Assembly (NCBI RefSeq): GCF_900231835.1
Contig: NZ_OCTN01000005.1
Span: 215,269-279,268 of the forward strand
DNA from: Pontivivens marinum
Lineage (GTDB): Bacteria > Pseudomonadota > Alphaproteobacteria > Rhodobacterales > Rhodobacteraceae
Length of the DNA: 64,000 bases
Reading direction: 5' to 3'
The notes under the pieces are model-generated. The model was not told the DNA's origin. It saw only the letters and a list, made by a program, of their open reading frames with translations, and did no database searches. A program made the position numbers and the translations under genes. The first letter of the stretch is position 1, and every line of letters starts with the position of its first letter. Positions 28,451 to 36,613 of the stretch are shown here, piece after piece.

Positions 28451-29210
28451 GGATCTGATCCTGCCGCGTGGTGGTGAGGTGGGGATCATGGCGCTGCAAC
28501 GCTTGTTCGAATTGCTGGGGTTGGAGGCAGGCGCCGTACGCACTGCGGTTTCGCGACTGGTGGCCGATGGGTGGTTGATCCGCCGGCGCGACGGGCGGGC
28601 CAGCTTCTACCGGCTGGGCGACACGCAAATCCAGACATATGCCGATGATGCACGGCGCGTTTATGCGGCGGTCGGACGGGCCACTGGCAATACCTGGATG
28701 CTCGTTCATCATCACGACGCGGATTTGCTCGGCACCGCGGCACGTCTGAAAGGCGCGGGTTTTCTATCGCCTAGCCGTGACGTTTTCATCTGGCCTCTGT
28801 CGCGCCCGATCCCCGAAAACGTCATTCCGGCGGATGCGATTGTAAGTCGCGGTGTGTTGTTGTTAAGCGCTCAGCACCGTGCCGCCCTGTGTCCACGGGG
28901 AACGCGGGCGGCCTATCTGGCCTTGCTCAAGGACATCACGCAGGTGGAGCACAAGTTGGAGGATGTCACGCTGGATACCTCGCAGGCGATGGCCCTGCGG
29001 CTGCTGTTAATCCATCGCTGGCAGGCGATCCTGCTGTCGCATCCGGAATTATCGACCGAGATCGAGCCGGATGACTGGCCATGTGAAAATGTACGCGCGC
29101 GGGTTGCCGGCCTTTACCAGCGCGTGCAGCAGCAAAGTGAGGAGTGGCTACGCTCCCACGCGCCTGAGACGACAGGCACGGCATGGGCGGATTTACCGAC
29201 CCGTTTCTGA
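28356..29210 (+). CDS. PaaX-family transcriptional regulator
   Basis: This 284-aa protein resembles PaaX, the GntR-like repressor of phenylacetate catabolism. The N-terminal winged helix is RVRSLLITIYEDLILPRGGEVGIMALQRLFELLGLEAGAVRTAVSRL, with the recognition-helix region near residues 56-68 followed by DGWLIRRRDGRASFYRLG. The C-terminal domain has LLLIHRWQAILLSHPELSTEI, also a PaaX feature. No paa genes are near, so it probably controls a locus elsewhere, or it has been recruited to another pathway. It ends 146 bases before hemP. Confidence 0.85.
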   Translation: MTTFEDPPPDPIIEHMRGGDMRVRSLLITIYEDLILPRGGEVGIMALQRLFELLGLEAGAVRTAVSRLVADGWLIRRRDGRASFYRLGDTQIQTYADDARRVYAAVGRATGNTWMLVHHHDADLLGTAARLKGAGFLSPSRDVFIWPLSRPIPENVIPADAIVSRGVLLLSAQHRAALCPRGTRAAYLALLKDITQVEHKLEDVTLDTSQAMALRLLLIHRWQAILLSHPELSTEIEPDDWPCENVRARVAGLYQRVQQQSEEWLRSHAPETTGTAWADLPTRF

Positions 29211-29263
29211 ACCCGTTTGGGCGCCGATTTCTCGCCCGATGTAACCGAGCAAAAAAGTCGGGA

Positions 29264-29296
29264 TTGACATGTCCTACTATTTTAGTCAGTTTACTC
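29264..29296 (+). promoter_or_regulatory. Probable promoter and iron-responsive site upstream of hemP
   Basis: TTGACA (29264-29269) could be a -35 element. It is followed by CTACTATTTTAGTCAG, which contains ACTA-TTT-TAGT symmetry and the half-site AGTCAG. The same half-site recurs in front of the di-heme cytochrome gene and in the repeat at 36307-36340. No clean -10 is visible at the ideal spacing. Confidence 0.35.
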
Positions 29297-29356
29297 GGAA
29301 GTTAAGCCAGCGACATACGGTTGCGAGCCAGAATGTTCAGAAACGGAAAGATAGAC

Positions 29357-29542
29357 ATGTCCGAGTCCTGTGCGACGGCCGCAAACCCGCAACGCAACCG
29401 CATTGATACGATTGAGGCGAACCGCCCGATCCATGATGCCCGCGTCCTCGTCGGCAGCGATGGCAAGGCTGTTATCCGTCTGGGTGAGACAGAATACACC
29501 CTGCGCATCACACGCCAGAACAAGCTGATCCTGACAAAATGA
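29357..29542 (+). CDS. hemP: Hemin uptake protein HemP
   Basis: This 61-aa small cytoplasmic protein ends with the HemP signature: a beta-rich segment ARVLVGSDGKAVIRLGETEY and the terminal RITRQNKLILTK. The start ATG 29357 (MSESCATAANPQ) has GGAAAG 7-12 bases upstream; a longer start at 29321 is less likely. HemP/HmuP activates heme-uptake genes in several proteobacteria. It opens an iron-related run, and its stop overlaps the next gene by ATGA. Confidence 0.9.
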   Translation: MSESCATAANPQRNRIDTIEANRPIHDARVLVGSDGKAVIRLGETEYTLRITRQNKLILTK

Positions 29543-30030
29543 CCTATCACGATCGCGATACAATGCCGCCACGTGGCGGTGCCGCTGTGGGTCATTTGAG
29601 CGAGCTGCCCCGTTTGGAGGCAGCGGCCATTTGCTATCTACGCCTGTGGTGCGCCGGAACCGAGGGGCGCGACGAGCTGATGCTGGCCTTTACCGATCTG
29701 GCCCCCACCGATGCCGCCCAGCGCGCCGAGGGTTTTGCCGAGCTGGTTCGCCTGATGCTGGAAACCGCCCGCCGCCCCCTGCAACGCCGCCATCTGGGCT
29801 GTGCCTGTGTATCGGGCGATGAATGTGCATTCGGCCATATGGTCGCCTGCGCCGCGATGGGCGAGCGTGAGGAGGCGATGCTGCTGGCCTCACTGCTGGT
29901 TCAGCCAGATGCATGGCTGCCACTGAGCCTGCAAGCGGAACGAATCGGGCTGGAAATCGCCCAGATGCACGTTCCCGCACCAAACATGACGCGCGCCACC
30001 CATACCGCGCCCAGCCGTAAGCCAAACTGA
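29539..30030 (+). CDS. Helical protein of unknown function coupled to hemP
   Basis: This 163-aa soluble, mostly helical protein matches no family I can name. It starts at the ATGA overlap with hemP and ends 29 bases before the imelysin gene, so it is inside the iron operon. Five cysteines are present, including CACVSGDEC near residues 93-101. The second half (RRPLQRRHLG, a DE pair, GLEIAQM) aligns by eye with the proteins at 32170-32589 and 36610-37095, which suggests a small paralogous family specific to this iron locus. Confidence 0.75.
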   Translation: MTYHDRDTMPPRGGAAVGHLSELPRLEAAAICYLRLWCAGTEGRDELMLAFTDLAPTDAAQRAEGFAELVRLMLETARRPLQRRHLGCACVSGDECAFGHMVACAAMGEREEAMLLASLLVQPDAWLPLSLQAERIGLEIAQMHVPAPNMTRATHTAPSRKPN

Positions 30031-30059
30031 AAAAGCCAACCCTAAGAAAGACTTCGTTT

Positions 30060-31319
30060 ATGCGACATCTAACTCTCGGCCTGCTGGCCGCCACTTGCCT
30101 GACAGCCCCCGCATTTGCACAGGATCGCGCCGCGGTTCTGGACACCTATGCGAACATCGCACAGGCAAAATTCGCGGACAGCCTGACGACTGCGCAGCGC
30201 TTGCAGGAAGCCGTTGAAACACTGATCGCGGCCCCCTCGGCCGAGGCACTGACCGCCGCACGTGCCGCATGGATTGCATCCCGCGTCCCCTACCAGCAGA
30301 CCGAAGTTTACCGTTTCGGCAACGCCATCGTTGATGAGTGGGAGGGCAAGGTGAACGCATGGCCCCTCGACGAGGGCCTGATCGATTACGTTGATGCATC
30401 CTATGGCGGTGCGACCGACGAAAACGAATATGCCGCGCTGAACGTTATCGCGAACCCGACCTTCACCCTGTCTGGTGAGGAAATCGACGCGACCCATATC
30501 ACTCCGGCCCTGCTTGAGGGCGCTTTGCACGAAGCTGATGAAGTCGAGAGCAACGTCGCGACCGGCTATCACGCCATTGAATTTCTGCTCTGGGGTCAGG
30601 ATCTGAACGGTCATGATGCCGGCGCGGGTGAGCGTCCGTGGACCGACTACGCACTGGGTGATGACTGCACCAACGACAATTGCGACCGTCGTGGTGAATA
30701 TCTGTCCGCAGCAACGGCGCTGCTGGTTTCCGATCTGGAGTGGATGACAGAGCAATGGGGCGACAACGGCGCCGCCCGTGTTGAGCTGTTTTCCGACGAG
30801 GGCGCAGGCATTTCCGCCATGCTGACCGGTATGGGCAGCCTGTCCTATGGTGAGCAAGCGGGTGAGCGGATGCGTCTGGGCCTGATGCTGAACGATCCTG
30901 AGGAGGAGCACGATTGTTTCTCCGACAACACCCACAACTCGCACTTCTATGACGGTCTGGGCATCTGGGGCGCATATAATGGCAGCTATACCGGCATTGA
31001 TGGTCGCGTGGTTTCCGGCGCGTCGCTGTCCGAGCTGGTCGCGGCGGCTGATCCTGCTGTGGATGCAGAACTGTCGGCAAAGCTGGACGCAACTGTTCTG
31101 GCGCTTGGCCGTCTGAAATCCGCAGCCGAGGCTGGTTTTGCCTATGACATGATGCTGGAGCGCGGCAATGAAGCCGGTGAAGCATTGGTTATGGGTGGCG
31201 TGAACGCGCTGGTCGATCAGACACGGTCCATTGAGCGTGCAGTTGCTGCGCTGGAAGTTGCCTCGATCGAGTTTGAAGGCTCCGACAGCCTCGACAACCC
31301 AACGGCTGTTTTCGAGTAA
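30060..31319 (+). CDS. Imelysin-family periplasmic iron-regulated protein (IrpA-like)
   Basis: This 419-aa protein has a clean signal peptide (MRHLTLGLLAATCLTAPAFAQ, cleavage after Ala20) and an imelysin domain. The GxHxxE motif is present as TGYHAIEFLLWGQD near residues 175-188, and the domain repeats in a second half (NSHFYDGLGIWGAYNGSY near 296-313). Imelysins are helical periplasmic or surface proteins linked to iron acquisition. It follows the hemP gene pair and precedes a DUF1289 gene. A hairpin downstream may end the transcript. Confidence 0.92.
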   Translation: MRHLTLGLLAATCLTAPAFAQDRAAVLDTYANIAQAKFADSLTTAQRLQEAVETLIAAPSAEALTAARAAWIASRVPYQQTEVYRFGNAIVDEWEGKVNAWPLDEGLIDYVDASYGGATDENEYAALNVIANPTFTLSGEEIDATHITPALLEGALHEADEVESNVATGYHAIEFLLWGQDLNGHDAGAGERPWTDYALGDDCTNDNCDRRGEYLSAATALLVSDLEWMTEQWGDNGAARVELFSDEGAGISAMLTGMGSLSYGEQAGERMRLGLMLNDPEEEHDCFSDNTHNSHFYDGLGIWGAYNGSYTGIDGRVVSGASLSELVAAADPAVDAELSAKLDATVLALGRLKSAAEAGFAYDMMLERGNEAGEALVMGGVNALVDQTRSIERAVAALEVASIEFEGSDSLDNPTAVFE

Positions 31320-31332
31320 GCTGATACTATAC

Positions 31333-31360
31333 GGTTCGGGCGCAGCAATGTGCCCGAACC
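31333..31360 (+). terminator. Hairpin after the first imelysin gene
   Basis: GGTTCGGGC (31333-31341) and GCCCGAACC (31352-31360) form a perfect 9-bp stem with a 10-base loop, 13 bases past the stop. No T-run follows, so read-through into the DUF1289 gene is possible. Confidence 0.5.
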
Positions 31361-31378
31361 ACCCCCGGAGCGATCTAG

Positions 31379-31624
31379 ATGAGCAGTAAGACCCCAAGCC
31401 CCTGCATCGGCGTTTGCAAGTTTAAACGCGAGACGCATTGCATCGGTTGCTCGATGACCAAAACCCAGAAATCGATGTTCAAAACGCTCAAAGGTGAAAA
31501 ATACCGTCGGGCATTTCTCACCTTTGTCATTCATCAGCAAAGTGCCCTTGGGCGATATCGCCACTGGGCACCGGCATATCTGAAACGCTGCGCCAAAAAG
31601 GGTGTCAGCGTTGATTTGCCCTAG
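31379..31624 (+). CDS. DUF1289 small cysteine-rich protein
   Basis: This 81-aa protein has the DUF1289 pattern SPCIGVCKFKRETHCIGCSMT (residues ~7-27) with four cysteines that could bind a metal or Fe-S cluster, followed by a basic helical tail. GGAG lies about ten bases before ATG 31379. It is on the imelysin strand but separated from it by a hairpin, and it converges with dps. Function is unknown. Confidence 0.8.
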   Translation: MSSKTPSPCIGVCKFKRETHCIGCSMTKTQKSMFKTLKGEKYRRAFLTFVIHQQSALGRYRHWAPAYLKRCAKKGVSVDLP

Positions 31625-31627
31625 GGA

Positions 31628-32107
31628 TTAGCCACGACCCTTGGTGTGGGCGCGCAGCATCCATGCAAACTTGTCATGCACCATACCGCGTGAAATCAGC
31701 AAATCCTGCGTCAGCAGATCGCCATTCTGTTCAGCAACAGCAGCAGCACCGGACATTGTCTTGGACAGGGTCATCTGTGCCTTTTGCAGGTGGCCGATCA
31801 TCTCGACATCGGTGTAGTGACCCTCAAGCTCCTCAACCTTGGACCGCGCGATCATGCCTGCCAGCGTTCCCTCGGCGTGCATGTCGAGCATTTTGATCCG
31901 CTCCGCCAGGTCGTCCTGACCGGCAAAGTGATCCTCGTAAATCGTCTGGAACAGCGCGTGCAGCGGGCCGAATGTGTTGCTTTCGACGTTCCAGTGGAAG
32001 TTCTGTGCCATCATCGTGGTGACAGCGGTTTCCGCGACGGCCTGATTCAGAGCATCCGCAATGGCGGCTTGGGCGTCAGGGGTTAGATCAAGTGCGATAT
32101 CTGCCAT
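31628..32107 (-). CDS. dps: Dps/ferritin-like DNA-protection protein
   Basis: This 159-aa four-helix protein matches the Dps family: MMAQNFHWNVESNTFGPLHALFQ carries the ferroxidase His, and YEDHFAGQDDLAERI carries the matching Asp/Glu residues. Dps oxidises Fe(II) with peroxide and stores ferric iron, which limits Fenton damage. ATG 32107 has GGAACATAAA in front; ATG 32119 would add MEHK. An Irr-box-like palindrome (32158-32174) lies about 50 bases upstream. The gene stands among iron genes and 5 kb from oxyR/katG. Confidence 0.92.
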   Translation of the reverse strand: MADIALDLTPDAQAAIADALNQAVAETAVTTMMAQNFHWNVESNTFGPLHALFQTIYEDHFAGQDDLAERIKMLDMHAEGTLAGMIARSKVEELEGHYTDVEMIGHLQKAQMTLSKTMSGAAAVAEQNGDLLTQDLLISRGMVHDKFAWMLRAHTKGRG

Positions 32108-32157
32108 TTTATGTTCCATTCACGGTTTGGGGTCTGGCTGCGCGTTGGCTCGACCAT

Positions 32158-32174
32158 ATTAGAATAATTCTAAT
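32158..32174. promoter_or_regulatory. Irr-box (ICE)-like palindrome upstream of dps
   Basis: ATTAGAA-TAA-TTCTAAT is a perfect 7-3-7 palindrome. It matches the form of the rhizobial Irr/ICE element (TTTAGAA-N3-TTCTAAA) at all but the outermost base pair. It lies 51-67 bases before the dps start and overlaps the stop codon of the upstream gene. Irr is the heme-responsive iron regulator of alphaproteobacteria. Confidence 0.7.
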
Positions 32175-32589
32175 GTAGTGCAGAAATCCGATCTGCCAAC
32201 CCACAAATCAGCATTCTGAAATAACGTTGCGACTGTGCTTGCACTCGCGCGCGGATCAAATGCTCGACCGAGGCGGTGTCGCCTGCCATTCGACGCTCCA
32301 ACAACCGCAACAGCCAGCTTTCATCAAAGCTGCGTTGTAACGTGCGAGGGGCGTAGAAAACCGGCTCGCGGCCCAATGCCTCGCTCAATGTAGCAACCAA
32401 TATCTGCGCAAATGGTTCCACAGGCCCGTGCGGCGAAAGGACGCGACAGGCCTGCCACAGTTCTGTGCGGCGACCGGCGCGGCACTGTAATGCCGTTATA
32501 CGCAACAGGGGCAGGGCGTAATCCGCCTCGATATGCGCAGGCGTTACGGCGGGTTGTGCCGATAGATGCAGCGGTGCAGGCTGGGACAT
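32170..32589 (-). CDS. Helical protein of unknown function in the iron region
   Basis: This 139-aa protein has no recognised family. The core LPLLRITALQCRAGRRTELWQAC, the later RTLQRSFDESWLLRLLERR and the end MLICGLADRISAL fit the same pattern as the proteins at 29539-30030 and 36610-37095. It is divergent from the di-heme cytochrome gene across about 80 bases that contain a CTGACTAGTC site, and it is upstream of dps on the same strand. The Irr-like box overlaps its stop codon. Confidence 0.7.
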   Translation of the reverse strand: MSQPAPLHLSAQPAVTPAHIEADYALPLLRITALQCRAGRRTELWQACRVLSPHGPVEPFAQILVATLSEALGREPVFYAPRTLQRSFDESWLLRLLERRMAGDTASVEHLIRARVQAQSQRYFRMLICGLADRISALH

Positions 32590-32628
32590 GAGCGTGCTTT
32601 CGTCTGGCGGAGTCCAATGAACGGGTCT

Positions 32629-32648
32629 ATACCTGACTAGTCTTATCG
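32629..32648. promoter_or_regulatory. Candidate iron-responsive operator
   Basis: The divergent gap holds ATACCTGACTAGTCTTAT, whose centre GACTAGTC is a perfect 8-base palindrome. The ATACCTGACT part is identical to bases in the large repeat at 36307-36340 at the end of the same gene run. The placement fits control of both the small helical gene and the cytochrome gene. Confidence 0.35.
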
Positions 32649-32667
32649 GAAATATTGAGCCCCATCA

Positions 32668-34197
32668 ATGCGCAGCTTTGTCACAGCACTCGCCCTTATC
32701 GCACTGCCCGCCGCCGCAGATACGCCGCTGGACATGCCACATCTGGATATCATCCCCCGCACCGCAGCCGAGCGTGAGCGTATCGCTGCTGTAATTGCTG
32801 AAGCTAACGACACTGCCACCGGCGATACCGTTCACCGGTTCGAGCGGATGTCGGCCGGTGCCACAACATCCGAGGCGGCGGCGAATGGCGATGCGTTTTC
32901 ACACCCCTCGGCCAATCTTAGCTTTGAGGAGCGCGGCGATTTTTTCATCGGCAACGGCCTGTTCCGGCGGCTATGGGCGACTGCGCCTGCCTCAACCATC
33001 GCGTCTGACGGCTTGGGGCCGCTATATAATGCGCGGTCGTGCCAGCGTTGCCATCTAAAGGATGGTCGCGGGCACCCGCCTGAAAATACCGATGATCTGA
33101 CGACCTCGATGCTGGTGAAAATCGGTGTGGTCGGGCTGGATGCGGACCCTGCCTTGCTGGACGCGATCGAGGATTATGTCGGGGCCTCTGCGCATCCGGT
33201 CTATGGCGGGCAGCTACAGGATCGCTCCATCGCGGGTGTGCCGCCGGAATATAAGCTTGGCATCACCTATGAACCGTTTGAGGTCACCCTGAACGGTGAG
33301 GAGCCTGCGATTCTGCGCCGCCCGACCTATGAAGTCGGCTCCCCCGCCTATGGTCCGCTGGGCGACAACTGGGCGATCAGTCCGCGCATTGCGCCGCAGA
33401 TGATCGGCCTAGGCCTGTTAGAGGCGATCGCCGTTGAGGATATTCTGGCCCTGACCGACCCTGATGATGCCGATGGTGACGGCGTTTCAGGCCGTGCGCA
33501 GGTGGTATGGTCGGATGAGTTTGACCGCGCGCTGCTGGGCCGTTTCGGGCTAAAGGCAGGCGATCCGACCCTGCGGGAACAGGCGGCTGATGCATTCTCG
33601 AACGATATCGGGATTTCCAGCCCGATCCTGCCCAATGATCACGGGGATTGCACCGCAGAACAGGCCGAATGTCTGGCCGCGCCGGGTGGTGGGTCGCCCG
33701 AACAGGACGGTACCGAAGTCGCACAAAACGCACTGGATCTGGTGACATTCTATTCCGCCAATCTGGCCGTGCCCGTGCGCCGTGATGAAGGGGACGCCGC
33801 CGTTCTGCGTGGACGCGCCGTGTTTCACGAGGCTGGCTGCGCCGCCTGTCACAACCCGACCTTTGTCACGCACCGCCTACAGGATGGCGGGCCGCAGAGC
33901 TTTCAATTGATCTGGCCCTATACCGATATGTTGCTGCACGATATGGGCCCCGATCTGGCCGATGGTCTGCCCGAGGGGCGCGCCAGCGGGCAGGAATGGC
34001 GCACGCCGCCATTGTGGGGCGTCGGCTTGACCCAAACGGTTAGCGGGCACACCTATTTCCTGCATGACGGGCGCGCGCGGTCCCTGACCGAGGCAATCCT
34101 GTGGCATGGGGGTGAGGCGGAAACCGCCCGCACCAACGTACAAGAAATGACGCCCGACACGCGCGCCGACCTGATCCGCTTTTTGGAGAGCCTGTAA
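32668..34197 (+). CDS. Di-heme oxidoreductase (thiol-oxidoreductase-like c-type cytochrome)
   Basis: This 509-aa exported protein has a signal peptide (MRSFVTALALIALPAAAD) and two heme c sites: CQRCH at residues 125-129, followed by LKDGRGHPPEN, and CAACH near residue 391, followed by NPTFVTHRL. The family layout (DUF1111, distantly like MauG/peroxidases) includes YNARSCQRCHLKDGRG and a late SGHTYFLHDGRARSLTEAILWHGGEA segment. It likely performs a periplasmic redox step. It is followed by imelysin (TAATG overlap) and DUF1513 genes, a common trio in iron loci. Confidence 0.92.
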   Translation: MRSFVTALALIALPAAADTPLDMPHLDIIPRTAAERERIAAVIAEANDTATGDTVHRFERMSAGATTSEAAANGDAFSHPSANLSFEERGDFFIGNGLFRRLWATAPASTIASDGLGPLYNARSCQRCHLKDGRGHPPENTDDLTTSMLVKIGVVGLDADPALLDAIEDYVGASAHPVYGGQLQDRSIAGVPPEYKLGITYEPFEVTLNGEEPAILRRPTYEVGSPAYGPLGDNWAISPRIAPQMIGLGLLEAIAVEDILALTDPDDADGDGVSGRAQVVWSDEFDRALLGRFGLKAGDPTLREQAADAFSNDIGISSPILPNDHGDCTAEQAECLAAPGGGSPEQDGTEVAQNALDLVTFYSANLAVPVRRDEGDAAVLRGRAVFHEAGCAACHNPTFVTHRLQDGGPQSFQLIWPYTDMLLHDMGPDLADGLPEGRASGQEWRTPPLWGVGLTQTVSGHTYFLHDGRARSLTEAILWHGGEAETARTNVQEMTPDTRADLIRFLESL

Positions 34198-35201
34198 TGC
34201 GCCTATCCGCCCTGTATACCGCCCTGTTCCTGCCCGTTGCCGCCTTTGCCCAGACGGATACCCAGATCAACGCGGGGATCGTGGACCAGATTGTCGAGGG
34301 GCACATCCTGCCCGGTTTCGCCACGTTTGAGAGCAGCACTGTGCCGCTGGCCGCTGCGCAATGCGATGCGATGACCGCGCCCTATCAGGACAGCTTTGAC
34401 GCGTGGATGGGGGTCAGCCACCTGCGCTTTGGCCCGTCAGAGCAGGAGGAGCGCGCCTTTGCCCTCGCTTTTTGGCCGGATACGCGGGGGGCGACACCGT
34501 CCACGCTAAATGCGCTGCTGGCCGAGGATACTCCGATAGCCGAGATGGATTTCAGCGAGGTTTCGATCGCCGCACGCGGGTTCTTTGCGCTGGATTGGCT
34601 GCTTTACGATCCGCAGGCGCCACAGATGGTCGTTGGCGCCCGTGCCTGTGATTTGGCCGAGGCGATTGCCGATGATATCAACCGCATCGCCGTTGATCTG
34701 AACGCTGCATGGCAGGATGAGGCCGCACTGCTCAGCAATCCGGGGGCGGGCGGCAATTACAGCTATCTGACCTATGATGAATCGCTGCGCACGCTATATG
34801 GCAGCCTGATTAACGGCCTTGATGTAACGGCGGAGCAACGTCTGGGCCGCCCTATGGGCACGGTCGAGCGGCCACGCCCCATTCGCGCCGAGGCACGACG
34901 TTCCGAACGATCCCAGCGCAATGTGGTTCTGTCGATTGCGGCGCTGTCTGATCTGGCCGATCCCTTTGCGGAATTCGCCCATGATGGCGGTGATGAACGC
35001 CTGCGCGCACAGTTCGCCGCAGCACTGCGCGGGGCGGAACGTTTGCCAGATCCGACATTTTCCGACACCGACACAGTTCAGGGCCGGTTTCGGGTGGAGT
35101 CAGTGCAAAGCCGCCTGAACTCGATCCGCGATATGCTGGGGCTGTTGGTCGCGCCGGCGCTGTCAATCTCGCAAAGCTTTAATGCGCTGGACGGTGACTG
35201 A
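34197..35201 (+). CDS. Imelysin-family protein, second copy
   Basis: This 334-aa periplasmic protein has a signal peptide (MRLSALYTALFLPVAAFAQ) and an imelysin domain. The usual GxHxxE is replaced by AARGFFALDWLLYD near residues 124-137, so a canonical metal-binding His is missing. It overlaps the upstream cytochrome gene (TAATG) and the downstream DUF1513 gene (TGATG), which implies coupled translation. It is probably a divergent partner of the cytochrome in iron handling; whether it binds iron itself is open. Confidence 0.88.
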   Translation: MRLSALYTALFLPVAAFAQTDTQINAGIVDQIVEGHILPGFATFESSTVPLAAAQCDAMTAPYQDSFDAWMGVSHLRFGPSEQEERAFALAFWPDTRGATPSTLNALLAEDTPIAEMDFSEVSIAARGFFALDWLLYDPQAPQMVVGARACDLAEAIADDINRIAVDLNAAWQDEAALLSNPGAGGNYSYLTYDESLRTLYGSLINGLDVTAEQRLGRPMGTVERPRPIRAEARRSERSQRNVVLSIAALSDLADPFAEFAHDGGDERLRAQFAAALRGAERLPDPTFSDTDTVQGRFRVESVQSRLNSIRDMLGLLVAPALSISQSFNALDGD

Positions 35202-36256
35202 TGCAACGGCGGCATTTCCTGACAACCTTGGCCGCGGCCAGCGTTGCCCCCTCGGTCAGCTGGGCTGAGGCGGGCGATGCGCGGTTTCTGAGCGCGGCGC
35301 AAAATGCCGATGGCAGCTATGCGCTATACGGTCTGAACGCGGCGCTGGACATCGCATTCGCCCATCCACTGCCCGCACGCGGCCATTCGGGCGCCGCGCA
35401 TCCGCACCGCGCCGAGGCGGTTATGTTTGCCCGCAGGCCCGGCCGCTTTGCCTATGTTCTGGATTGTGCGACCGGCGTGATCCTGAACCATCTGGCCCCG
35501 CCAGAGGGGCGGCATTTCTATGGCCACGGTGCCTTTACCGCCGATGGCACCATGCTGCTGACCACGGAAAGTGAATATGCCACCGGCGCAGGTCGGATCG
35601 GGCTGTGGGATGTGGCCGCAGGATATGTGCGCACCGGAGAGATTTCCTCGGGCGGGATTGGCCCGCATGAAATTATTCGCCGGTCCACCGGTGGTTTTGC
35701 CATCGCCAATGGCGGCATACGCACCCATCCCGATACAGGGCGTGAGAAGCTGAACCTAGACACGATGCAGCCCAACCTGACCCTGCTGGCCGAGGATTTG
35801 AGCGAGCTGTCCCGTATGACCCTAGGCTCGCAGGACCGGCTGAACTCGATCCGCCACATTGCCGAGGGGCCGCAGGCCAGCGTTGCCATTGGCATGCAGT
35901 GGAATGGCGACTTGTCTATTCAACGTCAGCCCGTCGCAATCGTCACCGCCACGGGCGATGTTATCCGGCCCACAGTGCCCGATGGCCTGATCGGGCGGAT
36001 TCAGGGCTATATCGGCAGCATCGCGGCGGATGCGGACAGCATCGTCGCCTCTGCCCCGCGGGGTAGTTGTGCGCTGACCTTTCACAATGACGCCATGTCC
36101 GGCGTGATACCGGCACAGGATGCCTGTGGTTTGGCCAGTGGATCGCAGGGCATTGTCCTGTCGCAAGGTACAGGCCGGATTACCGTGCCCGGCACATCGC
36201 AGGCGCAGGATCATCCGGTGGCGTGGGATAACCACATGGTTGCTGTTCACGCCTGA
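35201..36256 (+). CDS. DUF1513 exported protein
   Basis: This 351-aa protein starts MQRRHFLTTLAAASVAPSVSWAEA, a twin-arginine-like leader (RRHFL) with a short hydrophobic core, so it may be exported folded. The rest looks like a beta-propeller: repeated FAYVLDCATG, FYGHGAFTADGTMLLTTES, SGGIGPHEIIRRSTGGFAIANGG and SIRHIAEGPQASVAIGMQ. DUF1513 members travel with imelysins and di-heme cytochromes. Its start overlaps the imelysin stop by one base. The function is not known. Confidence 0.85.
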   Translation: MQRRHFLTTLAAASVAPSVSWAEAGDARFLSAAQNADGSYALYGLNAALDIAFAHPLPARGHSGAAHPHRAEAVMFARRPGRFAYVLDCATGVILNHLAPPEGRHFYGHGAFTADGTMLLTTESEYATGAGRIGLWDVAAGYVRTGEISSGGIGPHEIIRRSTGGFAIANGGIRTHPDTGREKLNLDTMQPNLTLLAEDLSELSRMTLGSQDRLNSIRHIAEGPQASVAIGMQWNGDLSIQRQPVAIVTATGDVIRPTVPDGLIGRIQGYIGSIAADADSIVASAPRGSCALTFHNDAMSGVIPAQDACGLASGSQGIVLSQGTGRITVPGTSQAQDHPVAWDNHMVAVHA

Positions 36257-36306
36257 GGTCTCAACCTTGTGAATGCTCCGTTTCAACAAGGGCTTGCTAA
36301 TTCCGA

Positions 36307-36340
36307 TTAAATCAGTCAGATAAATACCTGACTGATTTAA
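36307..36340. repeat. Perfect 13-bp inverted repeat after the iron operon
   Basis: TTAAATCAGTCAG (36307-36319) and CTGACTGATTTAA (36328-36340) flank an 8-base AT-rich loop, 50 bases after the DUF1513 stop. It could be a terminator without a T-run, or an operator for the downstream gene pair. The CTGACT half-sites recur at two other iron promoters. Confidence 0.7.
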
Positions 36341-36400
36341 TATCCTATTCAAGCCGCAGAATTGCATCGCCAGATGGGTCAACCGAACCGGAACCATGGC

Positions 36401-36613
36401 ATGTCTGATATCCTACGCTCACTACTGGCCGCCGATGGATTGGCGCAGCAGGCTGGCATCGCGCTGAAACCCGAATTGCGCGCGGCATTGCTGGCCGAGC
36501 TACGCTTTCCCGCGAAATCCTCTGGCCCGATGCAATCCCATATGCCCGATCATGCAGGCGATAACGTGATCCCTCTGCCCACCATGCGCGATCCCAGCAG
36601 GAGGTCCGGATGA
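36401..36613 (+). CDS. Small hypothetical protein
   Basis: A 70-aa protein (MSDILRSLLAADGLAQQ...) with an N-terminal amphipathic helix, a Pro/His-rich middle and a short basic end. I recognise no domain. It starts about 60 bases after the 13-bp inverted repeat and overlaps the next gene by ATGA, so the pair is probably expressed together. The ribosome site is weak (GGAACCATGGC). ATG 36362 would add 13 residues. Confidence 0.5.
   Translation: MSDILRSLLAADGLAQQAGIALKPELRAALLAELRFPAKSSGPMQSHMPDHAGDNVIPLPTMRDPSRRSG

Noticed and set aside
30069..31397. 442-codon minus-strand frame within the first imelysin gene
   Set aside because: The imelysin gene has signal peptide, motif and operon context; the antisense product has none.
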